From contig JAVBRU010000060.1 of assembly GCA_031547595.1 (NCBI GenBank), positions 11,996 through 75,995 of the forward strand: DNA of 64,000 nt. The letters are read 5' to 3'. Origin of the DNA: JAVBRU01 sp031547595. Lineage in GTDB: Bacteria; Bacillota; Clostridia; Christensenellales; Aristaeellaceae. Position numbers and translations under genes: made by a program. The first letter of the stretch is position 1, and every line of letters starts with the position of its first letter. The notes beneath the pieces are model-generated. The model was given only the letters and a program-made list of their open reading frames with translations. It had not been told where the DNA came from and did not search any database. This document shows, in pieces, positions 52,108 through 60,041 of this stretch.

Positions 52108-52226
52108 ATTATAACAGGTTCTTGGAATTTTTCTAGCATGATTTTTGTGTTTTTGAAATCCGCTAAAGAATTGTGCTAGTTAGCAAAAAATCGTTCTAGT
52201 GGTATTCCGGATGAATGGTTTACAAT
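52108..52226. promoter_or_regulatory. Divergent control region with inverted CTAG sites
   Basis: CTAGCATGATTTTT (52133-52146) and AAAAATCGTTCTAG (52186-52199) are inverted relatives (CTAG-NN-YGATTTTT) with centres 53 bp apart, about five helical turns. The first overlaps the -35 position of the AraC gene (TATAAT at 52113-52108, minus). The second abuts the -35 position of uidA (TACAAT at 52221-52226). Both promoters lack a good -35, as expected for activator control. Confidence 0.6.
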
Positions 52227-52251
52227 GAATTCAGATAAGGGGGACATACAC

Positions 52252-54024
52252 ATGCTGTATCCACGCGCAAGCAAAACACGCCGGGTCATGGATTTGAGTG
52301 GCCTTTGGAATTTCCGCTTCGATACCCAGCAGGATTTTATTTTGATGCCTGTACCCGCTGCCTTTGCCGATATTTTTACCGATAAGGAAGCCCGGGAGTA
52401 CACGGGCGACATGTGGTATGAGCGGGAGCTTTTTGTGCCCGCCGAGTGGCGGGGCATGGCTGTCAGCCTGCGGTTTGAGGCCGCCACCCACCGCGCACAG
52501 GTGTTTTTGAACGGCAAGGAGATTGGCAGCCACGAGGGCGGCTTCCTTCCATTTACAATTGATATTTCCGAAAAAGCGTTGTATGATGAAGCCAACACGC
52601 TGACGGTGAAAATCAACAACGAGCTGAGGGAAGAGTGCCTGCCCGTTGGGCGCACGGCGATGCTGCCCGATGGCCGCAAAATGGCCAAGGGATACTTTGA
52701 TTTCTTCAATTATTCCGGGCTGCAAAGGCCGGTGAAGCTGGTGGCAGTGCCCAAGGAGCACATTGCCGATGTGGCTATGGCGCACGAAATCCACGGCGCG
52801 GACGCCGTTGTCGCCTACGAAGTAACCACAACTGGCGGCCATCCCGTGCGGGTGTCTGTGTATGACGAGAATGGAAATCCCGTGGCACAGGGTGAAGGCG
52901 CTAAAGGTGAGCTGTGCATCCAAAGCGCACGCCTCTGGGATGTGCACAACGCTTATTTATATCAGTTTGTGTTTGAAATCATAGACGGTGAAAGCATCCT
53001 CGATGCATACCGTGAGGACATCGGTATCCGCACATTTGAGATCCGGGGCAAGGATTTCCTGCTCAACGGCAAGCCGGTGTATCTGAAAGGCTTTGGCAAG
53101 CATGAGGAGGCAGACATCGTGGGCCGGGGCCTGAACCTGGGCGTGCTGAAGCGGGATTTTGAGCTGATGAAGTGGTGCGGCGCAAACTCTTTCCGCACAG
53201 CGCACTACCCCTACAGCGAGGAAGTGTACCAACTGGCCGACCGGGAAGGCATTCTGGTGATTGACGAAGCGCCGGCCGTTGGCATGATGGCCAGCACCCT
53301 CAACTTCTTTGACGCCGCCAGCGGCCCGCAGACCAACTTCTTTGGCAAGGAAACCACCGCCACACTGCTGCAAAACCACAAGAACGCCATCCGTGATTTG
53401 ATCTGCCGGGACAAGAACCACGCCTGCGTGATCGCCTGGTGCCTGGCCAACGAGCCGGAGACCACCGATGACGATGCGCTGCCGTACTTCGAAAAGATTT
53501 TTGAATTTGCCAAAGGGCTTGATCCCCAGCACCGTCCCCTCACCTACACCTCCATCATGAGCGCCATGCCGGACAAATGCAAATGCTTCCACCTGTGTGA
53601 TTTCATCAGCCTCAACCGTTATTATGGCTGGTATGTGTTTGGCGGCAACGAGATTGGCATCGCGAAGATGGCCTTCCACCACGAAATGCAACAGTGGGCA
53701 AAACTGGTGCCCGATAAGCCCTTCATCTTCTCGGAATACGGCGCGGACACGCATGACGCTGAAAACAAGCTGCCCTCCGTGATGTGGAGCCAGGAGTATC
53801 AGGTGGAATACCTCAAAATGTGCGAGGGTGTGTTTGACGCCTATGATTTTGTGCGGGGCGAGCAGGTGTGGGCGTTTGCGGATTTCCAGACCGGCGAGGG
53901 CACCATGCGCGTGGATGGCAACAAGAAGGGTATCTTCACCCGGCAGCGGCAGCCCAAGGCCGCGGCATTTCATTTGAAAAAACGCTGGGAGGCACTTCCG
54001 GCGGATTATAAAGCCATCAAGTGA
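52252..54024 (+). CDS. uidA: Beta-glucuronidase (GH2)
   Basis: A 590-residue GH2 enzyme. A sugar-binding jelly roll (about 15-170: DLSGLWNFRFD, YERELFVPAEWRG, VFLNGKEIGSHEGGFLPF), an immunoglobulin-like domain (about 175-265) and a TIM barrel (about 267-590) appear in order. The acid/base is in WCLANEPET, the nucleophile in FSEYGADT, and NKKGIFTRQRQPK carries the Asn-x-Lys pair that reads the glucuronate carboxylate, which separates it from galactosidases. It removes terminal beta-glucuronic acid in the cytoplasm. The start at 52252 has AAGGGGGA upstream. First gene of the operon. Confidence 0.94.
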   Translation: MLYPRASKTRRVMDLSGLWNFRFDTQQDFILMPVPAAFADIFTDKEAREYTGDMWYERELFVPAEWRGMAVSLRFEAATHRAQVFLNGKEIGSHEGGFLPFTIDISEKALYDEANTLTVKINNELREECLPVGRTAMLPDGRKMAKGYFDFFNYSGLQRPVKLVAVPKEHIADVAMAHEIHGADAVVAYEVTTTGGHPVRVSVYDENGNPVAQGEGAKGELCIQSARLWDVHNAYLYQFVFEIIDGESILDAYREDIGIRTFEIRGKDFLLNGKPVYLKGFGKHEEADIVGRGLNLGVLKRDFELMKWCGANSFRTAHYPYSEEVYQLADREGILVIDEAPAVGMMASTLNFFDAASGPQTNFFGKETTATLLQNHKNAIRDLICRDKNHACVIAWCLANEPETTDDDALPYFEKIFEFAKGLDPQHRPLTYTSIMSAMPDKCKCFHLCDFISLNRYYGWYVFGGNEIGIAKMAFHHEMQQWAKLVPDKPFIFSEYGADTHDAENKLPSVMWSQEYQVEYLKMCEGVFDAYDFVRGEQVWAFADFQTGEGTMRVDGNKKGIFTRQRQPKAAAFHLKKRWEALPADYKAIK

Positions 54025-54038
54025 TAGGAGGAAAAGAC

Positions 54039-55823
54039 ATGAAGGGACAATGGATCAAGCGAGCCCTGGCCGGGGCATTGGCAATCATCCTGCTGGCCGC
54101 GCTGCCGATGGCAACGCCTGCGAAAGCAGCTGCCGACACGCATTTCACCTACTGGCTGATGCAGGGGGAGGATTCCTCCTTCTACAAAACCTACGAGGAG
54201 AACCCGGCCATCCGCTACATGACGGATAACCTGACCTTCGGGCCGGAGAACAAGCAGATTTCCCTGGAGTTTCTGGTGCCGGTGAAGGGCTCGGAGAAGG
54301 ACAACTTCAACACCCTCCTCGCCACCGAAGAATATGCCGACATCATGGATATGGCGGCGTACACAGGCTCCATCGTGGAACTGTATGAGGACGGCATCAT
54401 ACTGGACCTCACCGAGTATGTGAACCTGTACATGCCCAACTACAGGGCATTCCTCGACGCCAACCCCGATGTGGCGCTGTATGCCACCAACCTTGTGAAC
54501 GGCGAAAAGAAATACCTGCAGCTATTTGGCTGCCGCGATTCCAACGCCCACAACTGGTACGGCTTCGAATACCGGCGCGACTGGATCATCAAATACGGCG
54601 TCAACCCGTTTGATGGCTCCGCATTCTCCGGCGCATATACAGAAGTTATGGCCGATGGCACCGTGGACAAGGACAGCTGGGACGATAACGTGGTGTTCCC
54701 CAGCGGCAACCCTGACCCTGTGTATATTTCGGACTGGGAATGGATGCTGGATATCTTCGCCACAGCCATTGAAGCGCAGGGCATCAAAGACGGCTACTGC
54801 ATGAGCATCCCCTACAACGGCTACGCCGGTACCAACGATCTGGTGGGCTCCTTTGGGGGCGGCGGCGCGCAGTGGTACAAAAACAAAGACAACAAGATCG
54901 TATTTGGCGCGGAGACCGATGATTTCCGCGTATACCTGCAGTGCATGTACACCTGGTACCAGAACGGCTGGATCGACAAGGCGTTCCCCGAGCATTCCTC
55001 CGATATGTTCTACCGCATCGACGAAGCCAAGGTGCGCCAGGGCAAGGTGGGCCTTTGGATCGGTATCGTGAGCCAGCTGGAGGGCAAGCTGGACGACGGC
55101 GAGGGTTTCAAGGACGGCATGGTGGCGTACGCCGCGCGCCAGCCCATCAATGATATCTACGGCACCGAGGCGCAGCAGCACAAAGAGCCCTACGCCATGT
55201 ATCTGCAATCCCGCATTGGCACGGGCACCACGATTTCCGCCAAGGCCAAGGATAAGGACTTGGCCACGCTGTTCTCCTTCCTCGATTATCAGTACACCCA
55301 GGACGGCGCGAACCTCCATATGCTGGGCCTGAGCAAAGAGCAGTACGAGCAGACGCAGGATGAATTCTACACCCGCTATGGCCTCACTGAGGGCGCATAC
55401 TACGGCGTGGAAACGGAAAAAGGCATCATCTATGAGCCGGTGGACGCCGTGCAGTATGATACTGGCACGCTGCGCAATGCCTGCAAGGCGCTTCGCATCT
55501 TTGGCCTGGACGCCGTGTCCACCTATCGCGAGCGCGGCGCGGCGTCGCTGATGAATAACCTGGACCAGTGGGTGTGGTTTGACAACCCCGGCTATCTGGA
55601 GGGCGCGTTCATCCTGCAATTGTCCGCCGATGATTCCAAGGCGTATAACAAGATTTACAACAACGTATTGGAGTTTCTCGCCAAGAACCTGCCCAACTTC
55701 ATCAAAGGCAGCAAGGACCCCTTCAATGACGACGATTGGAACGCCTTTGTGAAGGCCCTCAACAAGTATAACCCCGCAAAGGCTACCGGATTGTTCCAGG
55801 ATTTGCTCGACTTGCTCAAATAA
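54039..55823 (+). CDS. Lpl/YtcQ-type extracellular sugar-binding protein
   Basis: A 594-residue exported protein; the signal peptide is about 1-32 (ending PAKAAA). It has TDNLTFGPENKQISLEFLVP, LLATEEYADIMDMAAYTGSIVELYEDGIILDLTEYV, GFEYRRDWIIKYG and KDLATLFSFLDYQYTQDG, typical of large LplA-like proteins. It should bind the oligosaccharide cleaved by the enzymes of this operon. A GGAGG site precedes the start at 54039, 14 bases after uidA. Confidence 0.9.
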   Translation: MKGQWIKRALAGALAIILLAALPMATPAKAAADTHFTYWLMQGEDSSFYKTYEENPAIRYMTDNLTFGPENKQISLEFLVPVKGSEKDNFNTLLATEEYADIMDMAAYTGSIVELYEDGIILDLTEYVNLYMPNYRAFLDANPDVALYATNLVNGEKKYLQLFGCRDSNAHNWYGFEYRRDWIIKYGVNPFDGSAFSGAYTEVMADGTVDKDSWDDNVVFPSGNPDPVYISDWEWMLDIFATAIEAQGIKDGYCMSIPYNGYAGTNDLVGSFGGGGAQWYKNKDNKIVFGAETDDFRVYLQCMYTWYQNGWIDKAFPEHSSDMFYRIDEAKVRQGKVGLWIGIVSQLEGKLDDGEGFKDGMVAYAARQPINDIYGTEAQQHKEPYAMYLQSRIGTGTTISAKAKDKDLATLFSFLDYQYTQDGANLHMLGLSKEQYEQTQDEFYTRYGLTEGAYYGVETEKGIIYEPVDAVQYDTGTLRNACKALRIFGLDAVSTYRERGAASLMNNLDQWVWFDNPGYLEGAFILQLSADDSKAYNKIYNNVLEFLAKNLPNFIKGSKDPFNDDDWNAFVKALNKYNPAKATGLFQDLLDLLK

Positions 55824-55839
55824 AAAGGAGGAAAACACA

Positions 55840-57105
55840 ATGAAAAAGACGGTACTTGGCTTGATTCTCGCACTGGTATTGCTGGCTTCCCTGGCGCTGC
55901 CCGCCCTGGCGGAGGCGGATCTCACACAGGGTGTGTACGAAGTGGCCTGGACACCGGAGGGGTATTCGGAGTATTATAACTATATCCACTTCTATGCAAG
56001 CGGCGTGTTCTACCTGTCTACCTACAACGGCGGCCAGTATGCCGCAGGCTTCTACGAATTGAAGGACATGCAGCTCGAATACATGCCCGACAAGGAGTTC
56101 CCCGATGTGAAGGCCACCGCCGATCAGGCCATTGTGTTCACCGCACCGGACGGCTCCGAAATGTTCACCCTCGCCTATGCGAACGACACCGTGTATAACC
56201 TGCCCACACTCTTTGACCGCAACTTTGCGCACAATCCCGAAGCAAGCAACGACCCCGCCAACGAAACCGGCGTGGCGCTGACGGAGTTCGTCAACCCGGA
56301 CGATGAGTATGGCCTGCTGCGCTTCATGCACAACGGCACCTTCCAGGATACCGTGGGCATGATGGTGGAAGGCACCTGGACAAAAGACGGCAGCGTGTAC
56401 ACCATGACCGATGATGATTCCGGCGACAGCTACACCCTCACGCTCTCTGACGACGGCAACACCGGGCTGTACCTGGGCCTGGACGGCGAAGAAATCACCC
56501 TCGACCTCATCAAGGCCGCCGAAGTGATGCTGCTGTTCCGTGGCAAGGCCGCCGCAGCCTATGGCGAAATGTCCGTTGAAATCGCCTGCCTGGATGGCGG
56601 CGCGTGCGAAATGACGGTATACTATGCGGGCACCGAAAACAAATCCACGGGCGAATGGCAGCTGGCCAGCAACATGGGCAGCGTGTCTCTCACAATCGGC
56701 GGCGTGGACTACACCGCGGCCATCGATATGAGCGACTATTCCTTCGGCTTTGAGCTGACCAACTCCGACGGCGTGGGCGAAGTGACCATCCCCCTGACCA
56801 CCAAGGAAGAAGTGACCCTGAAATACACCTTCGTGGGCGAAAACAACGATAAGGTCGTGATGGAATGCTACTCTGACGGCACCTGCGCCGTCATCTACAC
56901 CGGCATGGGCGCTGTGACCACCGGCACCTGGGCGATGGACACCTCCTCTGCGCTGCCCAAGTGGACAGTTGAGCTGGCAGACGTGTTTGAAGGGCAGGAC
57001 CTGACGGTTAGCACCGATTATCAGACGAAGTTCTTCTTCACCTACAAAAACAGCTCCGGCCAATTGACCGAAACCCTGGCGCTGCCCTTCTCGGCGCTGC
57101 AGTGA
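55840..57105 (+). CDS. Exported beta-rich protein of unknown function
   Basis: A 421-residue protein with a clear signal peptide (about 1-24, ALPALAEA). No family is recognised. It is strand-rich, acidic and repetitive: GEMSVEIACLDGGACEMTVYYAG..TGEWQLA and NDKVVMECYSDGTCAVIYTGMG..TGTWAMD look like two copies of one unit, each with a cysteine pair, and GTWTKDGSVYTMTDD looks like a third without them. Repeated TGxW/GTW turns recall lipocalin-like or carbohydrate-binding folds. It lies between the binding protein and the permeases, so it may hold or present the glycan at the surface. Confidence 0.7.
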   Translation: MKKTVLGLILALVLLASLALPALAEADLTQGVYEVAWTPEGYSEYYNYIHFYASGVFYLSTYNGGQYAAGFYELKDMQLEYMPDKEFPDVKATADQAIVFTAPDGSEMFTLAYANDTVYNLPTLFDRNFAHNPEASNDPANETGVALTEFVNPDDEYGLLRFMHNGTFQDTVGMMVEGTWTKDGSVYTMTDDDSGDSYTLTLSDDGNTGLYLGLDGEEITLDLIKAAEVMLLFRGKAAAAYGEMSVEIACLDGGACEMTVYYAGTENKSTGEWQLASNMGSVSLTIGGVDYTAAIDMSDYSFGFELTNSDGVGEVTIPLTTKEEVTLKYTFVGENNDKVVMECYSDGTCAVIYTGMGAVTTGTWAMDTSSALPKWTVELADVFEGQDLTVSTDYQTKFFFTYKNSSGQLTETLALPFSALQ

Positions 57106-57109
57106 CCGC

Positions 57110-57143
57110 TTCGGGGCATAGCGTGAGCGCGCTATGCCCCGAA
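57110..57143 (+). terminator. Long intercistronic hairpin
   Basis: A 14-bp perfect stem (57110-57123 with 57130-57143) and 6-base loop. No T-run follows, so it may stabilise the upstream mRNA or give partial termination, making binding protein more abundant than permeases. Confidence 0.65.
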
Positions 57144-57168
57144 ATGCATCAGGGGGGGCGAAGGAATG

Positions 57169-57221
57169 CTGGGGCTGCGCGCCCCAGACCCCCGGCAGGA
57201 GACCAGTCTCCTGCACCTCGG
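57169..57221 (-). repeat. Double-hairpin intergenic repeat, copy C
   Basis: The same orientation as copy B1: CTGGGGC..GCCCCAG followed by AGGAGAC/GTCTCCT. It sits inside the glycan operon, between the unknown exported protein and the permeases. Confidence 0.75.
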
Positions 57222-57329
57222 TAGGGAATATATAGGACAACTGGTTTCTTGGGAATTTGGCAGGGCTTGGCTCGGCGCAGGGCTATATCCCCCCGTCCTT
57301 CTCTCGGACGTTCAAAAGGAGTTTGTGTG

Positions 57330-58256
57330 ATGGAACAGAAAACGACTTGGCGCAGGGATTGGAAGCAAAACAGGGTGATGTACGCCTTGTTTATTCCCGT
57401 TGCGGCATATTTTATCATTTTTAATTATATCCCCATGCTGGGCGTTGTGACGGCGTTCCAAAATGTAAAGATCAGCAACACCAACTTCTTTGCGAACAAA
57501 TGGATAGGCTTCGAGAACTTTATCGAGCTCTTCACCGGCGAGGCATTCCCATTGGTGATGCGAAACACAGTGGCGATGGCGCTGCTGAACCTCACCATCG
57601 GCTTCCTGGCCCCGGTGGTGCTGGCGCTCATCCTATCCGAAATCCCGTGGAAAAAATTCCGACGCGGCGTGCAGACCATCTCCTACATGCCCTACTTTGT
57701 GGCGGCGGTGGTGGTGGCGCAGCTGGTGAAGGAGTTCCTTGGCTCTAATGGCGGCATCACGCAGTTCCTCACCCTGTTTGGCCTGCACAAGCAAAACTGG
57801 GTGGCCAACCCCGATATCCCCGTGTTCTGGCTGATTAACTGCTTCACCGATATCTGGCAGGGCGCGGGCTTTGGCACCATTATCTATATGGCGGCCATTT
57901 TCAATGTAAATAGCGATCTGCACGAGGCGGCGGCCATCGATGGTGCCAGCCGCTGGCAACGGCTAACCAAGATCACCGTGCCGAGCATCCTACCCCTGGT
58001 GATTATGATGTTGACGCTTCGCGTGGGCCTGGTGTTCGTCACAGGCTTCGATAAAATATTGCTGCTGTACATGCCCTCCACCTATGACGTGGCGGACGTA
58101 CTGACCACCTACACCTACCGCATGGCGTTTGGCTCCGGCGGCGGCAATTATGGTTTGTCTGCGGCATCGGGCCTGTTCCAATCGGTGGTGGGCACGGTGC
58201 TACTGATGACCTCCAACTGGCTGAACCGCAAAGTGACCCACAACGCACTGTTTTGA
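57330..58256 (+). CDS. LplB-type sugar ABC permease
   Basis: A 308-residue membrane protein. It has ALFIPVAAYFIIFNYIPMLGVVTAFQNVK, TISYMPYFVAAVVVAQLVKEFL and the EAA loop LHEAAAIDGASRWQRLTKITVPSI. It is half of the importer for this locus. The start at 57330 has AAAAGGAG about 9 bases before it; the longer frame would read through the repeat region. The stop TGA overlaps the ribosome-binding site of the next permease. Confidence 0.92.
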   Translation: MEQKTTWRRDWKQNRVMYALFIPVAAYFIIFNYIPMLGVVTAFQNVKISNTNFFANKWIGFENFIELFTGEAFPLVMRNTVAMALLNLTIGFLAPVVLALILSEIPWKKFRRGVQTISYMPYFVAAVVVAQLVKEFLGSNGGITQFLTLFGLHKQNWVANPDIPVFWLINCFTDIWQGAGFGTIIYMAAIFNVNSDLHEAAAIDGASRWQRLTKITVPSILPLVIMMLTLRVGLVFVTGFDKILLLYMPSTYDVADVLTTYTYRMAFGSGGGNYGLSAASGLFQSVVGTVLLMTSNWLNRKVTHNALF

Positions 58257-58270
58257 GGAGGGCGATGAAG

Positions 58271-59185
58271 ATGATGACGACAACAAAGAAACGCAGGCGC
58301 CCTTCCGCCTCCGGCATGGTGGAAAACGCGGCGCTGTCCTCCAAGGTGGCCAACTGGCTGATTGCGGTGTTCCTGCTGGGCGTGGCGTTCTGCTCATTCA
58401 TTCCGTTGTGGCATGTGGCCATGGCCTCGATATCGGACGGCAAAAGGCTGCTGGCGCATGAGGGGTTACTTTGGCTGCCCGAGGGCAAAGCGACGCTGAA
58501 TGGCTATAAGCTGCTGTTTAACGACCCCGGCATCCTGATGGGCTACATGAACACGATTATTTATGTGGTGGGTTCCACCTGCATCGGCCTTGTGATCAAC
58601 ACCTTGGGCGGCTATGTGCTCAGCCGCACGTCCAAGCTTCGCGGGGTGCTGACCATCCTTGTCACCTTCACCATGCTGTTTAACGGCGGCCTGATCCCAA
58701 GCTATGTGGTGATCAAATCCCTCGGCTTTGTGGGCACGCGCTGGGCGCTGCTGATCCCCGGATGCACCAATGCGTTCTTTCTGGTGATGGCGATGAATGC
58801 CTTTCGCAACGTGCCCGAATCCACCGTGGAAGCGGCACGCATTGACGGTGCGGGGCATGTGAAGGTGATGTTCCAGGTGATGTTGCCCCAGGCGCGCAGC
58901 ATGATGCTGGTCACCATCATCAACTCCGTGGTCATGCAGTGGAATTCCTGGTTCCCGGCCTCCATCTATGTGACGACGAAGCGCGATTTGTGGCCGCTGC
59001 AGCTGTGGATCAAGCAGATCGTCAACGACAACCTGTCCATCCTGCAATCCTCCAACCCGGATTACGACCGCTGGCTGATCCAGTATGCCGTGATCATCGC
59101 GGCCACGCTGCCGGTGCTCATCACCTTCCCCTTCTTCCAAAAAACGCTGGAAAAAGGCATGCTGATGGGTGCTGTGAAGGAGTGA
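58271..59185 (+). CDS. Lpl/YtcP-type sugar ABC permease
   Basis: A 304-residue membrane protein with a basic N-terminus, then LIAVFLLGVAFCSFIPLWHVAMASISDGKRLLAHEG, YVLSRTSKLRGVLTILV, SYVVIKSLGFVGTRWALLIPG and an EAA loop VEAARIDGAGHVKVMFQVMLPQ; it ends in LEKGMLMGAVKE. It is the second half of the importer. ATG 58265 and 58271 are both possible; 58271 has better spacing (9 bases) from AGGAGG. Confidence 0.9.
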   Translation: MMTTTKKRRRPSASGMVENAALSSKVANWLIAVFLLGVAFCSFIPLWHVAMASISDGKRLLAHEGLLWLPEGKATLNGYKLLFNDPGILMGYMNTIIYVVGSTCIGLVINTLGGYVLSRTSKLRGVLTILVTFTMLFNGGLIPSYVVIKSLGFVGTRWALLIPGCTNAFFLVMAMNAFRNVPESTVEAARIDGAGHVKVMFQVMLPQARSMMLVTIINSVVMQWNSWFPASIYVTTKRDLWPLQLWIKQIVNDNLSILQSSNPDYDRWLIQYAVIIAATLPVLITFPFFQKTLEKGMLMGAVKE

Positions 59186-59190
59186 TGAAT

Positions 59191-60033
59191 ATGCCGATCA
59201 AAGCTGTGCAGCAATTTCAAATCCGGTCTGTCATCAACACCGAAAGCGACGCGCGGGCAACGTTGGAAGCCATGAAAACCGCGGGCTATGACGGCATTGA
59301 GCTGTGCGGGTTTCTGATCAGCCCCATGCCGCTGGCCATCCGTCTCTTGACCAAGGCGGCGGGCATGCCCATCGGCAAGAGCGGCAAGCTGGATTGGCAC
59401 ACGCTGATGCGCGATTCTGGGCTGAAGGCAGTCAGCCTGCATGAGGATTTAAACGGCATTTTGAAAAATCCGGCCCTGATTGCCGATAAGGCCGGAGGGT
59501 TTGATACAAAAAACATCGTGATCACCGGCATGCGGAAGTTCGATTATGGCGACAGGGAGGCCGTACTGCAGCTTTGCGAAAATCTGAACAAGGCCGGGAG
59601 GCTGCTGAAGGAAAGCGGCCTTGCGCTGCATTACCACAACCATAACTGCGAGCTGCAAAAGATCGGCGGGCAGACAGCCTTTCAACTGATATTGCAAAAC
59701 ACCGATCCAGCTGTAGTGTTTTTTGAGTATGATTCCTATTGGCCAGCGGAGGCGGGCTGTGATCCGTTGCAGCTGATGCACCAAATCGGCAGCCGCATGC
59801 GGCTGTACCACATCAACGACAGGGGATTTCGTGCAAGCGGCGCGGCGCAGTCCATCCGCACCAGCGATAGTATGGAGCTGGGCGATGGTAACATGGATTT
59901 GGTGCCGCTGGTGGAGGCGGCCAAAGATTATGGCGTGGAAGCGATCATCTTAGAGAGCCACAAAAACTGGCTGAACAACTCACCCGTGGATTCCTTCAAG
60001 CGCAGCGCGGCGTTTATCAATCAATACGTGTAG
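59191..60033 (+). CDS. Sugar phosphate isomerase/epimerase-like TIM-barrel protein
   Basis: A 280-residue protein of the xylose-isomerase-like / AP-endonuclease-2 superfamily. Motifs are AVQQFQIRSVINTESDARATLEAMKTAGYDGIELCG, SLHEDLNGIL, LALHYHNHNCEL with metal-binding histidines, FFEYDSYWPAEAG, RLYHINDR and a late AIILESHKNW with the final glutamate. It probably isomerises or epimerises a sugar or uronate released by the glycosidases. Start 59191 is spaced 8 bases from AAGGAG; ATG 59185 is too close. Confidence 0.85.
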   Translation: MPIKAVQQFQIRSVINTESDARATLEAMKTAGYDGIELCGFLISPMPLAIRLLTKAAGMPIGKSGKLDWHTLMRDSGLKAVSLHEDLNGILKNPALIADKAGGFDTKNIVITGMRKFDYGDREAVLQLCENLNKAGRLLKESGLALHYHNHNCELQKIGGQTAFQLILQNTDPAVVFFEYDSYWPAEAGCDPLQLMHQIGSRMRLYHINDRGFRASGAAQSIRTSDSMELGDGNMDLVPLVEAAKDYGVEAIILESHKNWLNNSPVDSFKRSAAFINQYV

Positions 60034-60041
60034 GGGGCATT

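Noticed and set aside
54522..57240. Long minus-strand frames opposite the binding protein and unknown exported protein
   Set aside because: They lack starts and motifs and are shadows of the plus-strand operon.
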